Notes under the pieces: generated by a model
Databases searched by the model: none
Told to the model about the DNA's origin: nothing
Seen by the model: only the letters and a program-made list of their open reading frames with translations
Program-made: the position numbers and the translations under genes
Part shown: piece by piece, positions 35,015-47,070 of the stretch
Numbering within the stretch: position 1 is the first letter of the stretch
How the letters are laid out: the number at the start of each line of letters is the position of its first letter
From: Pteria penguin
Lineage: Eukaryota; Mollusca; Bivalvia; Pterioida; Pteriidae
Direction of reading: 5' to 3'
DNA: 64,000 nt
Assembly: GCA_035048485.1 (NCBI GenBank)
Contig: CM068587.1
Span: forward strand, 41,229,842 to 41,293,841

Positions 35015-35934
35015 GCTATACCTAGATATCGGACGAAGGAATAAAGACAGCAGACACCCGATAAGGAGGATTATTTTCTTGATTTAGGTCTTTTTTGTGC
35101 AGACGAGGTAACACATACACTAGACACACGGAGGAAGCCATTTAGATTCTATATTAGGTCTATAGATTTCATCTTGAGCACAACAACAGCCCCTTAAGAG
35201 TTCTTGAAAAATGTCGTATTTATCGGATTGTCTGATAAAATTTACGCAGGTCTGATAAAAATATGAAAAATCGATCTCTTAATCGGACCTTATGCCCGAT
35301 ACGATTTTTTTTTTCGTATTTTTTGTTTCTAAATAAAACTGTACATTATTATATTGTTGATAAAAAGATCAATGTAAAAAACTCATTTTATTTTAAAATC
35401 GTAAAATGACAAGAAAATTATTCAGTCTGATAAAAGCTTGTTCGGTCTGATAGAATTTATAAAATTATCAGACTGAATGTCTCACACTTTTTGAAAGTTT
35501 TCAAGAAGTCTGTCCCTTACTCTCTCCTTATTTTGCATACTTTGACCTCCTCCCCAACTCATCAACTAAAAAAACACTCCATTCTGGATCACTCTGATGT
35601 GTTCTGTGCATCCGGTCAAAAGTAGAAATTTGTTAAAGTATCCATCCATTAGACAGACCTGGTTTAAAAAAGCACTTGTAGGGAACCTTCATCACACCGA
35701 ATTTCGTCAAAATTTTTTAAGATTACCCACGGACGACGAACGAACTTTCAACAAACAGACCCATGCCGGTGTTATATAGTAGTTTTTCTCCAGGGGAAAT
35801 CTTGCTATATAGCCAATTTGCCCCCTTTTATAGCAATTTTGCCTCGGGGACCCCCCCCCCCCCAACACACACACACACTTCTGAATGTGAAATTCTGGAT
35901 TTTCTTTTCACACAGAAGTAAATCTAGCGTGTTA
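35015..35934. other. Intergenic, low-complexity patches
   Basis: GTCTGATAAAA recurs at 35228-35460. 35590-35760 is another copy of the 'cttgtagggaaccttcatc ... cccacggacgacg' family. 35851-35863 is a C13 run followed by an AC tract (35864-35878). No gene recognised. Confidence 0.55.
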
Positions 35935-36653
35935 CTTCGTTAATAATAGAAAGAGAGATTTCTATTTAAAATAGAGATATCTCAACTTCTGATTGGGAGA
36001 TATCTTCGTTGAATTTAGAAATATCTCATTTTGTACCAAAAGGTGTAAGGCTTTGACACTTTTATTTTGAACCATGTATTTAAATATGCTATGTCATTGT
36101 TCCAACGTAGCTATATTGTGACAACAATGAAGTATGTCATGGCCCAACGTATCTGTAAAGAGAGACCTGTAGTTTTCTCCCAACATCTTAAGTTATGGAC
36201 ACAGCGTTCTTCACAGTGTTGTTTTACATATATTTATTCATACTATGCTTAGTTTAATGTGTTTCGTCTGTATGTATGGGCATTCATGGCGGGTGGGGCT
36301 AGCCAGACAGGATATGCTTACTCTCCCCGGGCACCTGTTATCACCTATGAATTTCAAGGTCCGTGAATGTCCAGTGTGGTAAATTGTAGTTACTGCCATA
36401 GTCACGTGGCATCAGGTATTTTTGTATTTCACATTGTCTTGAACACGGCGTAGATATTATGTGAGACTGAGGTAGAATATAACTGACAAACCATGGCTAT
36501 GTTCTGAGTTTGACATGACATCTATATAGTTATGTCATTCCAAAAACCTATCAATATACCACTTATAAATATGAGACGACCACAAGACAGTTGTTGGGAG
36601 AAAACATCTTGTATCTCTGATGTCAGAGAGGTGAAAACACCATATTCCATAGG

Positions 36654-37740
36654 CAGTGGCGTAGCTCGGCAGTAAAAAGTGGGGTGTCACAACCTTCCAA
36701 AAGTGAAAAGCAAAAAAAAAAAAAACAAAAACAAAAGGTGTCCCCGGCGGCAACAAAAAAATGCTATTTTAGGACAAAGGTCACAGTGAAGGTCTCAAGG
36801 TCATTGACATTGTCCGGTGTCAATTGAAAGGGCTTCATTAGTGGAGTATGCCAAATATGAAGTCTATCTTTTACGGTTCAAAAGTTATGGCGAAGGTTTA
36901 CAACAGCCACCAAACAGGACAAAAACAATATGCCCCAGATCTTTCGATCCGGGGCATAAAAAAACTTCAGTTTGAATTTATTCCAATTTCTCTCTCTGAA
37001 TAATTAAATAAAAGACGAATTATTTACTTTTAGTGCTTTAGTGGCTACTATGGCTACTAATCAGCTACAAAACATGTTACAGTGTGGGGTTTTTTTTATT
37101 TCACACTTTTATGCACAAGTTAACTGGGTGGTATGCACATTAAAGGTCCGTGGCTGCTCATCATGTTACAATGTTCACACTTTAATACTTTCCAAAGAAA
37201 GCCTCACGGTGCTCGCTCTTGGTGACGAATTGTCTTGCAATTTGAATGTCAGAAACGTTATCAGTCAGAGTCTCATCCGAAAGACGGAGCACCGGTATGC
37301 CCCCGACGGATGTCGAACCCGGACCTCATGGTCACAAGCCGAACAACTCATCCACTGGGATACACCTGCTTATATCTTTCAGATAAGAGCAAACTATAAT
37401 AATGCTACTCTATTGCATAATCTCGGACTTGTATAATATCATTCAAAACATAATAAATACTTACAATGGATGACATCACACTAATGCATAAGGTGAAAGA
37501 TATTTTGTTGGCAAAACTTTCTATTGTTGCAACGTTGCGTAATCAGGATTCATCAACCGCCAGTAAAACAGAAAACCTTATCCGTAATTTTGTAGTTACG
37601 GATTAGAAATCAGACATTAAGAATATAAAAGAAAATAGATTTACTTCGCTTAAAATGTCTTATTTAAGTTTATTTTAACTTTAAATATAACTCTAAAAGT
37701 GGGGGACGTGCCCCCGCTGCCCCCTTCTTTTACGCCCTTG
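36654..37740. mobile_element. Non-autonomous hAT-like element, 5-bp target duplication
   Basis: The left end CAGTGGCGTAGCTCGGCAG and the inverted right end CAAGGGCGTAAAAGAAGGGG share the hAT-type CA-NN-GGCGTA start. The insertion is flanked by ATAGG (36649-36653 and 37741-37745). The paralogous block at about 20955-20965 has uninterrupted sequence here, which confirms the boundaries. Inside are an AGGTCA-type dispersed repeat (36775-36960) and a SINE head (37270-37372). No transposase remains. Confidence 0.85.
37255..37372 (-). mobile_element. SINE head and partial core nested in the hAT-like element
   Basis: On the minus strand, box A TATCCCAGTGG (37352-37362) and a box B-like GGTTCGACATCC (37308-37319) are followed by GTCTTTCGGATGAGAC, the core motif shared with the SINEs at 7484 and 14884. 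Beyond 37255 the similarity is lost, so the 3' half is missing or diverged. Confidence 0.75.
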
Positions 37741-38869
37741 ATAGGGGAATCGTCGTATATAAGTACTTGATGTCATGATGCAACATCCTGTTGCATATAA
37801 ATCATCATTATTTATTTCATGTCACTAAGTTCCATGAAAGTGTATCACGTCTGTGCCGGAATTAATTAGATAATCTGCATATAATTTAATTTTTTCCATA
37901 TTGACCGTATAACGTATACACAAACTCATGGAGTAAAATATAGTCTCTTTCTGTATAGACAATGTCCCTTCGAGTAATACATGATCGGGGCCACACGCAA
38001 ACACAGCTCCGGTTTAGTTTAGATATACATAAACATATCAAGTGATCTCCAACTGAATAAGAATTAAATAAAATATACTGAAAAATATAAAATAATTACT
38101 GTATTTTTCTGTCATAACATGGCATTCTTTCTATCTCTATTATTGACAGGGGCGCCGTCAGGTCTGATTGGCTAACGTAAGATTGATGCGTGAAATACGA
38201 TTTATCAGATTTAAATACAAGATGTAATCGTTCTTGAAAAAAGTTTTAGTAAGAAATACCTGTAATTAAATTATAGGAAATGACTGTAAAAAAAGTCTGT
38301 CTATCTCTTTATAGACAAAAACCGAAGTACAAACTAAATATAATTCGAGTCGCGGATGAAGTAAAAATCATGTTTAATGTCAAATTAAACGCTTGCATTG
38401 GACAAATTCTGTAAACATTATTGTCGAATTGAATTAATACTTTGGCTGAATTGTTGTCAAGTTGAACTGTCTAAAATTTGCAACAAAAGACAACTCTTTG
38501 CATAACTATATCAAAGAGGAAACAATAACAAGACTGTACACAGAAAAGAAGATTTACGCCTCTGGTGATTATAACGTAGATAGAAGATGCATTTGTATTG
38601 GTACACAGCATGGTGTTTATGTTCAACACATATTCTTCGCAATAGATTTTTTGACTGACTTCAAATTGCTTTGATATTTCAACCGAAAATGAATAGTTTT
38701 ATAGTGAAATACATTTTTATCGAAACATCAAAATGAACATTAAGTGAGACATCTCGACAATTAAATATGAACAATAAAACAAGATAAGGAAGGCAGCGTA
38801 ATCAGAACAGTTTTTGCAGAGACATAGACTATCAAAAAGTGTAGATCAGTATGAGGGACAAGACTTGTG

Positions 38870-40165
38870 CTACAGGAGCCATACATCCTTTCATACGAAA
38901 TATCACAGGAGCCACAAACCCCCTCATAACAAACATTACAGGTCGTCCATATACCCTGCAACTAGAAATATTACACGACAAAACCGCCCTCTCATAACAA
39001 ACATTACAGGTCAAGATACCTTTTTATTAGAAATAATACAGGACCTATAACACTTTTATAACAATTTTTACGTCATTAGAAATATTACAGGACCCACAAA
39101 CCCCCTTCATAACAAACATGAAAGTTCCACACCAGTTGTCATAAGAAATATTACAGAAGCCACACATCCTCTCATAACAAACATTTTAAACATGTGCAGC
39201 ACACCCTATCATAACAAATATAACAGATGCTGCACACCCTCTCATTACAAACATTATTGTTTCAGCACATCTTCTCATTACAAACATTACAGATGCTCTT
39301 AAAACAAACATTGCAGATGCAGAACACCCTCTTATAACAAACTGTACATGTACAGCATATCCTCTCATAACAAATATTACAGGTGTAGCACATCCTCTCA
39401 TTACAAACATTACAGATACGCTTATAACAAACATTACAGATGCAGCACATCCTCTTATAATAAACTCTACAGGTGCATCACACCGTCTTAAAACAAACAT
39501 AACAGTTGGAGCACATCCTCTCATTACAAACATGCTGCATACCGTCTCATAGCAAATGTTTAAGTTGTACACAACCTTTCATAAGAATTATTACAGGAGC
39601 TACGCAGCATCTCATAACAAACACTACAGGGGCAGCAAATGCTTGCATAAACTTCTCAGGAATAACACACCCTCTAATAACAAACATTAAATGTGCAACA
39701 CATTCTCTCATTACAAACATTACAGGTGTAGCACATCTTCTCATAACAAACATTACAGGTGCAGCACATACTCTCATAACAAACATTACAGGTGTAGCAC
39801 ATCTTCTCATAACAAACATTACAGGTGAAGCACATCCTCTCACAACAAACATTACGGGTGCATAACAAATATTATAGTTGTTTCACATTCTCTCATAAAG
39901 TTTATAGGAATAGCACACCTTCTCATAACACACTTTATAGGTACAGCACATCCTGTCATGACTTAAAAGTTGTAAAATTCCTTCTCATTTCAAACCCGAC
40001 AAATGCAGTACACCCTCTCATAATAAGTATTACAGGTGCAGCACATCCTCTCTTAATAAGCATTAAAGGTGCAGCACACCCTCTCATAATAAGTATTACA
40101 GGTGCAGCACATCCTTTCATATCTAATCATTCAAGTGCAGGTTGCACACCCTCTTATAAAAAGTT
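38870..40165. repeat. 33-bp minisatellite array (D)
   Basis: About 38 units with the same kinds of variant as array B but shorter and with less of the alternating dimer. The left edge shares the 'ccatataccctgc-actagaaatattaca' higher-order segment once, where array B has four copies. Overlapping open frames on both strands are repeat shadows. Confidence 0.94.
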
Positions 40166-40590
40166 TTAGTTTAACAAGTGCAGAACACAGAACACAGACG
40201 AGGAAATCTCTTGCGCACATATTCATCATGCCTATAGTATATTTAAATCCTAAAGGGAAAACTTGGCAGACGTACAGGTGCTCAGGATGAAGGATATTCC
40301 ATGTGAAGCAAGTTTTATAAAACTTTGCTATTTATGTGTATTTAAATCCCAAAACATACAGATTGTACAATTCTCAGTCTAGGATATTGGCTGAAAAAGC
40401 CTACTTGACTGGATATCTGTACAGTGGACTGAGAGTTTTAAGTCCAAATTCCTGTCACTGATCAGTTAGCAATATTTTTATGGAAACCACTGGGAGTCTA
40501 GGATTGGGTTTTGAGGAATTAGGAACTGGGTTATCAGTGCCATGAAGTAGTGTCATATGTTCAGTTTTGTATTGAAATATTAACAAGAGT
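40166..40590. repeat. Shared right flank (copy c)
   Basis: Almost the same as 24910-25290, through ACTTGGCAGACGTACAGGTG and 'gttttgaggaattaggaactgggttatcag', then running into 'gtcatatgttcagttttgtattg' as at 33810. Confidence 0.88.
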
Positions 40591-41914
40591 TGTCAGAAGA
40601 CAAAAGAGCTAGTAGGTGCAGGGTCTTTTTCATCATAATTTAGCTTGATTAAAAAGTTGACTTTTCAAAACTTAATCAATTCTTTAAAAAAAACTAGAAC
40701 TGTCTGCATAGCAGGACTTATAACCCCGCCCCAACTTAACGTCAAACGTGGAGGTCAAGGTCACGGGGTGAAAAAATGTTGGTGCTGACAGAAAGGTCTT
40801 GCCATGAGGAATACACATGTGTAATCTGAAAGTCCCATCTCTTCTGCTTCAAAAGGTATGGGTAAGGTTAAGTTTTTCTAGACAGACAGACGGACAGGTG
40901 GACAATGTGACTCCTTTATACCCCCAAACTTCGTATCGGGGGTATACAAATCTGGATAAGCACACCATTTACTTTGTAAAAGGTCATCTGAAGCTGGTTT
41001 CAGGTGCTCACGTTTTGTTTAAAAGATATAGCACAGGTTAAAGATTTAGGTAATTAAGTCGAAATCTAAGATCAAAGGTTATGGTACAAAATAAAATTTC
41101 TTGTCACAAGAAATTCATATGTGAAGTTTCAAAGCTTCTTGGTTCAAATGTTGTAGCCAATGTAAAAGTTTGTGAAATATAGGTCAAACTCCAAGGTGAA
41201 AGTCACAAGGTCAAAGATCATAATCCAAGATGAAGCGGCCTTTCACAATGTATCCATGTGTGAAGCTACAAAGCTCTACCCTTCTTGGTTTAATAACCTA
41301 AAAGTAGGTCAAACTGCAAGTTCAAAGGTCATGGTTCGCAATGAAAGTGCCACATGGTATCCATGTGTGAAGTTTCAAAGTCCTATCCCTTTTGGTTCAA
41401 GTTATAGCTATAAGTTTAGTATTTGAAATGTAGGTCAAACTCCAAGGTCAAGGTGAAAAAGTCAAAGAGCATGATCCCATATGAAAGAGTCTTCCACAAG
41501 GTATCCACATCCCTCCTGGTTCAAAAGTTAAAGATAAGGTTAAGGCTTTTGGAAAGAAGGTCAAATTTTAAGGTGAATATCACAAGGTCAAAAGTCATGG
41601 TCCTAAATGAAAAGGTCTTCCACAAGGTACTCATTTGTGAAGTTTCAAAGCCCTACCCCTCGTGGTTCAAAAGTTATAGCCAAGGTTAAATATTTTGAAA
41701 AATAGAATTAACTCCAAGGTCTAGGTCACAAGGTCAAATGCCATTTTAAAATGAAAGTTCCTTACACAATGTATCCATGTATGAAATTTCAAGGCTCTGT
41801 CCCTCTTGGTTCAAATATTATAGCCCAGGTCAAAGTTTTTGTCTACGGACGCTAACTACGACTACGACGACTACGACGACGTCGGGGGTATGACAGGCGA
41901 GCTAAAATCTTATT
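40591..41914. repeat. AGGTCA-rich dispersed modules
   Basis: 40690-40945 ends in CAGACAGACGGACAGGTGG and a foldable CCCCCAAACTTCG...CGGGGGTATA terminus. 41040-41830 holds about five modules of ~110-150 bases with 'ggtcaaactccaaggtcaaggt', 'tatccatgtgtgaagtttcaaag' and 'ttggttcaaaagttat'. 41835-41905 (ACTACGACGACTACGACGAC, then GTCGGGGGTATGACAGG) ends the family and is inverted relative to 5890-5970. The open frames here are shadows of these modules. Confidence 0.72.
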
Positions 41915-42609
41915 AAACAGCTGATCTTGTTCATTAAGTTAATAACTTTAATCAAGCCAATGTGCCACATAGGGCATTATATTTGTAAAGTAGGTTCAAG
42001 CCCTGCCTTGGCCAAATTGTCAAAAGCTTAAAAACTTTTATCAAGACCAGCATTGTGAAAACCATTACTTTATATGAGGGAAATGACTATAGAATTTTCA
42101 GTGTGTATATGTAGTAAATCCCCATTTTTTATCTTACAATATTGCAGAAAACCCTGTAAAGTATTACTGTATTCTGTTTTATTCTAATCATTTTTATTTG
42201 AATAAAATCAGCTAAAATACACAAAATCAATGCATTATAGATAATATACAATGAGGGACATCCGTAGAAAATATTTTAAACATTATCTTGATTTACTCAA
42301 TATAGGTATAAAGAGACTGGATAAGAAATAAATCTTTTATTTGGAAAGATTTTATTAAAAAAACATTAGAAAATTTCTATATTGATTATACGTTATTGAA
42401 AGTGTCATGTCAAAACTCTAAGGATCGACAAAAAGACTTTTTCTGGTATTTTATTCCTATGAGATTGTAAAATGTTTAATTTAAAATCTAGTTGGGTACC
42501 CTCGTGGCAAACATTTCGGAGAGATTCCTTTCCACATAATGGATATGCCCCTTATTTGATACAGTCATGTGCGCTTGAATTTACTTCAGGCTATTTGTTT
42601 GTTAGTTTG

Positions 42610-43030
42610 ATAATGATTTATAACGTCAAACCAAGATTATTACACTTACATAGAGATGGCATCTGCTTGATGCAATGCACAGGAATTTAGACCCCTGCAA
42701 CGGACCACCCCAAAGCAGTGAGGGATCTTTTCCATCCTTCATCTACTATGACACATAACCTCGGATTTTATCCTTCACCAACTATGACACATAACCTCGG
42801 ATTTTACCCTTCACATACTATGACACATAACCTCGGATTTTACCTTTCACCAACTATGACATATAACCTCGGATTTTACCCTTCATCTACTATAACACAT
42901 AACCTCGGATTTTACCTTTCACCTACCATGACACAAAACCTCAGATTTTACTGGTTCATCCAAACGGGACTCGAAACCGGGACCTCTTAGTCACGAGCCA
43001 ATCACCCTACCCACTAAGCTACACTGGTTC
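42610..43030 (-). mobile_element. SINE with tandemly expanded core (6 x 36 bp)
   Basis: On the minus strand the head has box A TAGCTTAGTGG (43011-43021) and box B GGTTTCGAGTCC (42967-42978). In place of the single core segment AAAACCGAGGCCCCGTGTCG of the copy at 14884, this copy has about six tandem 36-base units of the type TAAAATCCGAGGTTATGTGT plus CATAGTAGGTGAAGGG (42735-42945). It then resumes the normal SINE order: AAAGATCCCTCACTGC, GGTCCGTTGCA, CATCAAGCAGATGCC and a TTTGACGTTA 3' end. The open frame with a 12-residue period (42718-42990) is a shadow of the VNTR. Confidence 0.88.
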
Positions 43031-43056
43031 ATTTTGCTGGTCCTTGCTTGAAGATT

Positions 43057-43197
43057 GAAAAAAGAAAAAAACAAACAAACCAAAACGAAAAACAGAACAA
43101 AAACTAAACAAAACCAAACAAAAATACAACAAACGAAAAACAAAAAAACAAACCACAAACAAACAAAAATCAAAACAAAAGAAAACAAAGAAAAACA
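43057..43197. repeat. A/C-biased simple tract upstream of the SINE head
   Basis: About 140 bases composed almost only of A and C (AAACAAACAAAAC-type), directly 5' of the SINE head as read on the minus strand. The paralogous site 48978-49112 has a similar tract with different details. Confidence 0.85.
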
Positions 43198-43469
43198 ATG
43201 CTATTGTATGCATAGGAAGTATCGAAGTAGATAAAAAGAGGGAGCTATATTTATTATTTCAGGATGGTCAGAGCGGAGGGGAAGTTAATTTTTCATCTAG
43301 AATTTTCTTAGGGAAACGTGACCCTCCTTCACTGCGTCTAAACTAATATACATATAGCGATTCTTAACGTTATATAAAATGATTTATAAATATGTACCAT
43401 GTGTATGAATGTCGTATGTAAGGGAGGGAAATTTGATTCAACAATGGAGGCAAAAACAACAAAACTTCT

Positions 43470-44150
43470 TTTATCATCAAGGTTTATCTACGTGTGTGGT
43501 TTGAAAGATCTAATTCTCATGATTTTTCTGTAATTGTACTGAACTTAAATATGCTTCTGACCTTGAAACTTGGAACCTTCAAGGATGAGGTCACGAAAAA
43601 AATCACCAGGAATAGTATTCAGCAAACTCAGTCTATGTGTTAGGTTTGAAGGACATAACTCTAACGGTCTTCCTGTAACTGAACTAAAGGGATTATATAT
43701 TTGACCTTGAAACTGGGACCCTCCAAGGTCAAGGTCACAAATAAATGTTATCGATGGATAAAACTCATTAAGGTCTATCTACATGTGAAGTTTGAAAGAG
43801 TTTTTGTCCATGGTCTTTCAACTAAATTCCATTATGAAATTTGACATTGAAACTGGAAATCTTCAAAGTCACAAACAAAGGTCTCAATGGAAAGAGCTCA
43901 TCAAAGTTTATCTACTTGTGAAGTTTGAAGGACATAACTCCCACGGTCTTTCTGAACTAAAGCCAATTACACATTTGACCTTGAAACTGGGAACTTCTAT
44001 TTACATATGAAGTTTGAAACAGTTTTTGTCTATGGTCTTTCAACTAAACTTTTTTACGCATTTGACCTTGAAACTAGAAAACTTCACGGTCAAGCTCACA
44101 AACAAAAGTTTCGGTATATAGAGCTCGTCAATCTTTATCTACATGTGAAG
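43470..44150. repeat. ~137-bp AGGTCA modules (copy b)
   Basis: Related to 25900-26640: 'gaccttgaaactgggaaccttcaag', GGTCAAGGTCACAAA and 'tatctacatgtgaagtttgaaag' recur at intervals of about 110-140 bases. It is interrupted on the right by the SINE at 44172. Confidence 0.8.
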
Positions 44151-44171
44151 TTTGAAAGAATTATTCGTTGA

Positions 44172-44440
44172 ATGATTGATTGATTTTTGTTTAACGTCAC
44201 ACCACGAATATTTCACGTATATGGTGACGGCATCTGCCTGATGCGGGGCATACAAATTTTGACATTTGCAACGGACCCACCCGAAGCAGTGAGGGATCTT
44301 TAACGTGCCATGCATACCACGACACGGGGCCTCGGTTTTAACTGTCTCATCCAAAAGACCGGCATGACCAGAGCGGGATTCGAACCCCGGCCTCCCGATC
44401 AGGAGTCCAGCGCGATACCACTAACTAGGCCACGCCGGCT
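44172..44440 (-). mobile_element. Full-length SINE, copy 4
   Basis: On the minus strand the head starts AGCCGGCGTGGCCTAG. Box A is disrupted by a short TAGT insertion (TGGCCTAGTTAGTGG), while box B GGTTCGAATCC (44376-44386) is intact. The core is unexpanded (GTCTTTTGGATGAGACAG, GGCACGTTAAAGATCCCTCA) and the tail is ATCAATCAATCAT. No clear target duplication. The box A change probably weakens promoter activity. Confidence 0.95.
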
Positions 44441-45629
44441 TCAAATTCTGATGAAAGGTGTATGAGATATACGTACTTCATGGTATTTTAAGTCATAGTT
44501 AATAAGTGACGTTGACCTTTCATAAATGACCTTGAGTAACCTTTGTCTCAAGGCCCTTAACCTAAATAATATTTTGGTGAAGTATGATTAAATTCTGATG
44601 AAAGATATAGGAGATATAAGCTCGGACGGACGGACAGACACACAGACACGACAGCGACTATATGCTCCCTCGAAAGTTTTCGAGGAGCATAAAAACAGCA
44701 CTTGTAGGGAACCTTCATCCCCACCGAATTTCGTTACATTTCTGAAGTAGTTCTAGACAAGAAGTTTGAAATGTGAAAGATTTCCCACGGACGACGGACG
44801 AACTTTCAACAAACAGACCCATGTCTTCGACTCATTTGAGCTAAACTGCATAAAATCAATCAAGTGCATTCAGGTTGTCGATCTATGTAGCTAGTGTAAA
44901 GTAGAGGAAAAGTATTGTAAAAGGAAGGTACCCTCTTGTGCCTATGTCACTCCACATTCGATCCACCTCTTGATGCCGAAAAAAGTAAAGTTTGTACGGT
45001 ACTTTGAGTTTTCCATACCTACTATATTTCAACAAAATCTTTCAATCAATTTTAAAGAAGTCCATCAAGGCTTATTATTACATACTTATTGTATTAGTAC
45101 ATCTCCCTTTTTATCTTTAAAATACCCAAACATTCTAAAATACTTGTATTTCATTTCTTTCAACTGACGCTTGTTTTTTAAAAAAAAATCAGATGAAATA
45201 CATAAAAAAAATCAGTACATCATGAGTAATATTCTACGACGGATGGTGATAGCCGAACACTGTTCGACGAGCAGCGCGCTTTTAGAATAGCTCACTCAGG
45301 TGATCTGAATAGGCGTACTATATTGGCAGAGTTAAGCGTAACACTTTCCTACCCTTACAGGAAAAACTATCATCCCTTATACGTCAAACATTTGATTTAG
45401 GAATGGAAAGAAAAAAGACAACGTTTCTTAAACCACCCATATACACCATTTTGATACATTTTCGTTGAAGATTTTAATGCAGCTGCTCTGAAGAGGAAAG
45501 TACTCGCTGGGGTATATGCCACCTCGCCCTAGATCCACCCTTTGACGGGTCTGATCAAAAATATTAAGAAATTGTAGCGACGAAGAGTGGTCGCAATAAC
45601 TCACATAAGCCTTCAGCTCGGATGAAATA
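44441..45629. other. Dispersed repeats, no gene
   Basis: 44445-44690 contains 'tgacgttgacctttcataaatgacc' modules ending in CTCGGACGGACGGACAGACA and 'ctccctcgaaagttttcgaggagcat', a foldable terminus. 44700-44830 and 44900-45345 are copies of the families at 35640 and 25300. 45420-45620 is a fragment of the 6180 family. Confidence 0.65.
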
Positions 45630-46150
45630 AAAATCATATTTACTGTCTAGTTAAACGCTAGCATTGGTCAAATTCTATAAACAATATTGTCGAATAGAAT
45701 TAATACTTTGACTGAATTGTTCTCCAGTTGAACTGTCTAAAATTTTCAACAAAAGACAACTCTTAGTATAACTATATCAGAGAGGAAACAATAACAATGA
45801 CTGTACACCGTAAGAATATGGGCATCTCTGGTGATTATAACGCTAGTAGACAATGGTAGCAGATGCATTTATATCGGTACAGAACATTGTGTTTATTTTC
45901 AGAAAATATTCTTCACATTAGATATTTTGATTGACTTTAAATTGCTTTGACATTTCTACCGAAAATGAATAGTTTTATAGTGAATTACATTTTGATCGAC
46001 ACATCAAAATCAACACTATGTGAGACAACTTGGCTATTAAATGTTAACAAGAAAACAAAATGTGAAAGAGGCAGCGTAATCAGAACAGTTTTTACAGTGA
46101 CATAGACTATCAAAAAGTGTAGATCAGTATGAGAGACAAGACTTGTGATA
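45630..46150. repeat. Segmental duplication, type II fragment (copy d)
   Basis: It matches 21735-22250 and 38350-38870 ('aagtaaaaatcatgtttaatgtc', 'gctaacattggtcaaattct', AAAAAGTGTAGATCAGTATG). The part further left is missing. Confidence 0.87.
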
Positions 46151-47070
46151 CAGGAGCCACACAGCCTATCATACGAAATATCACAGGAGCCACAAACCCC
46201 CTCATTACAAATTTTACAGGTCCATATACCCTGCCACTAGAAATATTACAAGACAAACACGCCCTCTCCTAACAAACATTATAGGTCCAGATACCCTGTC
46301 ATTAAAAATATTATAGGACCCACAACCCCCCTCTCATAACAAACATTACAGTTCCACATACCAGCTGTCATTAGAAATATTACAGGAGCCACACACCCTC
46401 TCATAACAAACATTACAGTTCCACATACCAGCTGTCATTAGAAATGTTACAGGAACCACACACCCTCTCATAACAAACATTACAGTTCCACATACCAGCT
46501 GTCATTAGAAATGTTACAGGAACCACACACCCTCTCATAACAAACATTACAGTTCCACATACCAGCTGTCATTAGAAATGTTACAGGAACCACACACCCT
46601 CTCATAACAAACATTAACATGTGCAGCACACCATCTCATAACAAACAAACATGTGCAGCACACCCTCTTATAACAAACATTACAAATGTAGCACATCCTC
46701 TCATAATAAACATTACAGGTGCAGCACATCCTCTCATAACAAATATTACAGTTGTTTCACATTCTCTTATAAACTTTATAGGAATAGCACACTTTCTCAT
46801 AACACACTTTACAGGTGCAGCACACCCTGTCATAACAAACTTTACAGGTGTAGCACACCCTGTCATAACACACTTTACAGGTGCAGCACATCCTGTCATA
46901 ACACACTTTACATGTGCAGCACACCCTGTCATAAACCACTTCACAGGTGCAGCACATCCTGTCATAACACACTTTACAGGTGCACCACACCCTGTCATAA
47001 CACACTTTACAGGTGAAGCACATCCTGTCATAACCAATCATACAGATGCTGCATACTCTCTTATAAAAGA
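46150..47070. repeat. 33-bp minisatellite array (E)
   Basis: The left part carries a 67-bp higher-order unit repeated four times (CCAGCTGTCATTAGAAAT at 46361, 46428, 46495, 46562). The right part (46790-47030) is homogenised for a private variant, CCTGTCATAACACACTTTAC, not seen in the other arrays. Open frames on both strands are repeat shadows. Confidence 0.94.

Larger units (their letters stand above)
35935..38870. repeat. Segmental duplication, type II left flank (copy c)
   Basis: It is colinear with 20300-22250 but interrupted by a 1,087-base hAT-like insertion at 36654-37740. It lacks the SINE found at 21308 in copy a. After the insertion the match resumes at GGGGAATCGTCGTATATAAG (37744). 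It leads into array D at 38870. Confidence 0.88.
41915..43440. repeat. Segmental duplication, extension block (copy b)
   Basis: It matches 47355-49330: 'cagctgatcttgttcattaag', 'caagccctgccttggc', 'gtcaagaccagcatt', 'ggatcgacaaaa-gact', then a SINE with an internal VNTR, an A/C-rich tract and 'catttcaggatggtcagagcgg'. About 320 bases present at 47720-48040 are absent here. Confidence 0.85.

Noticed and set aside
42991..43188. Hydrophobic membrane-like peptides on the minus strand (also 48923-49183)
   Set aside because: They are translations of the A/C-biased tract, giving runs of Phe, Val and Cys; not conserved and low complexity.
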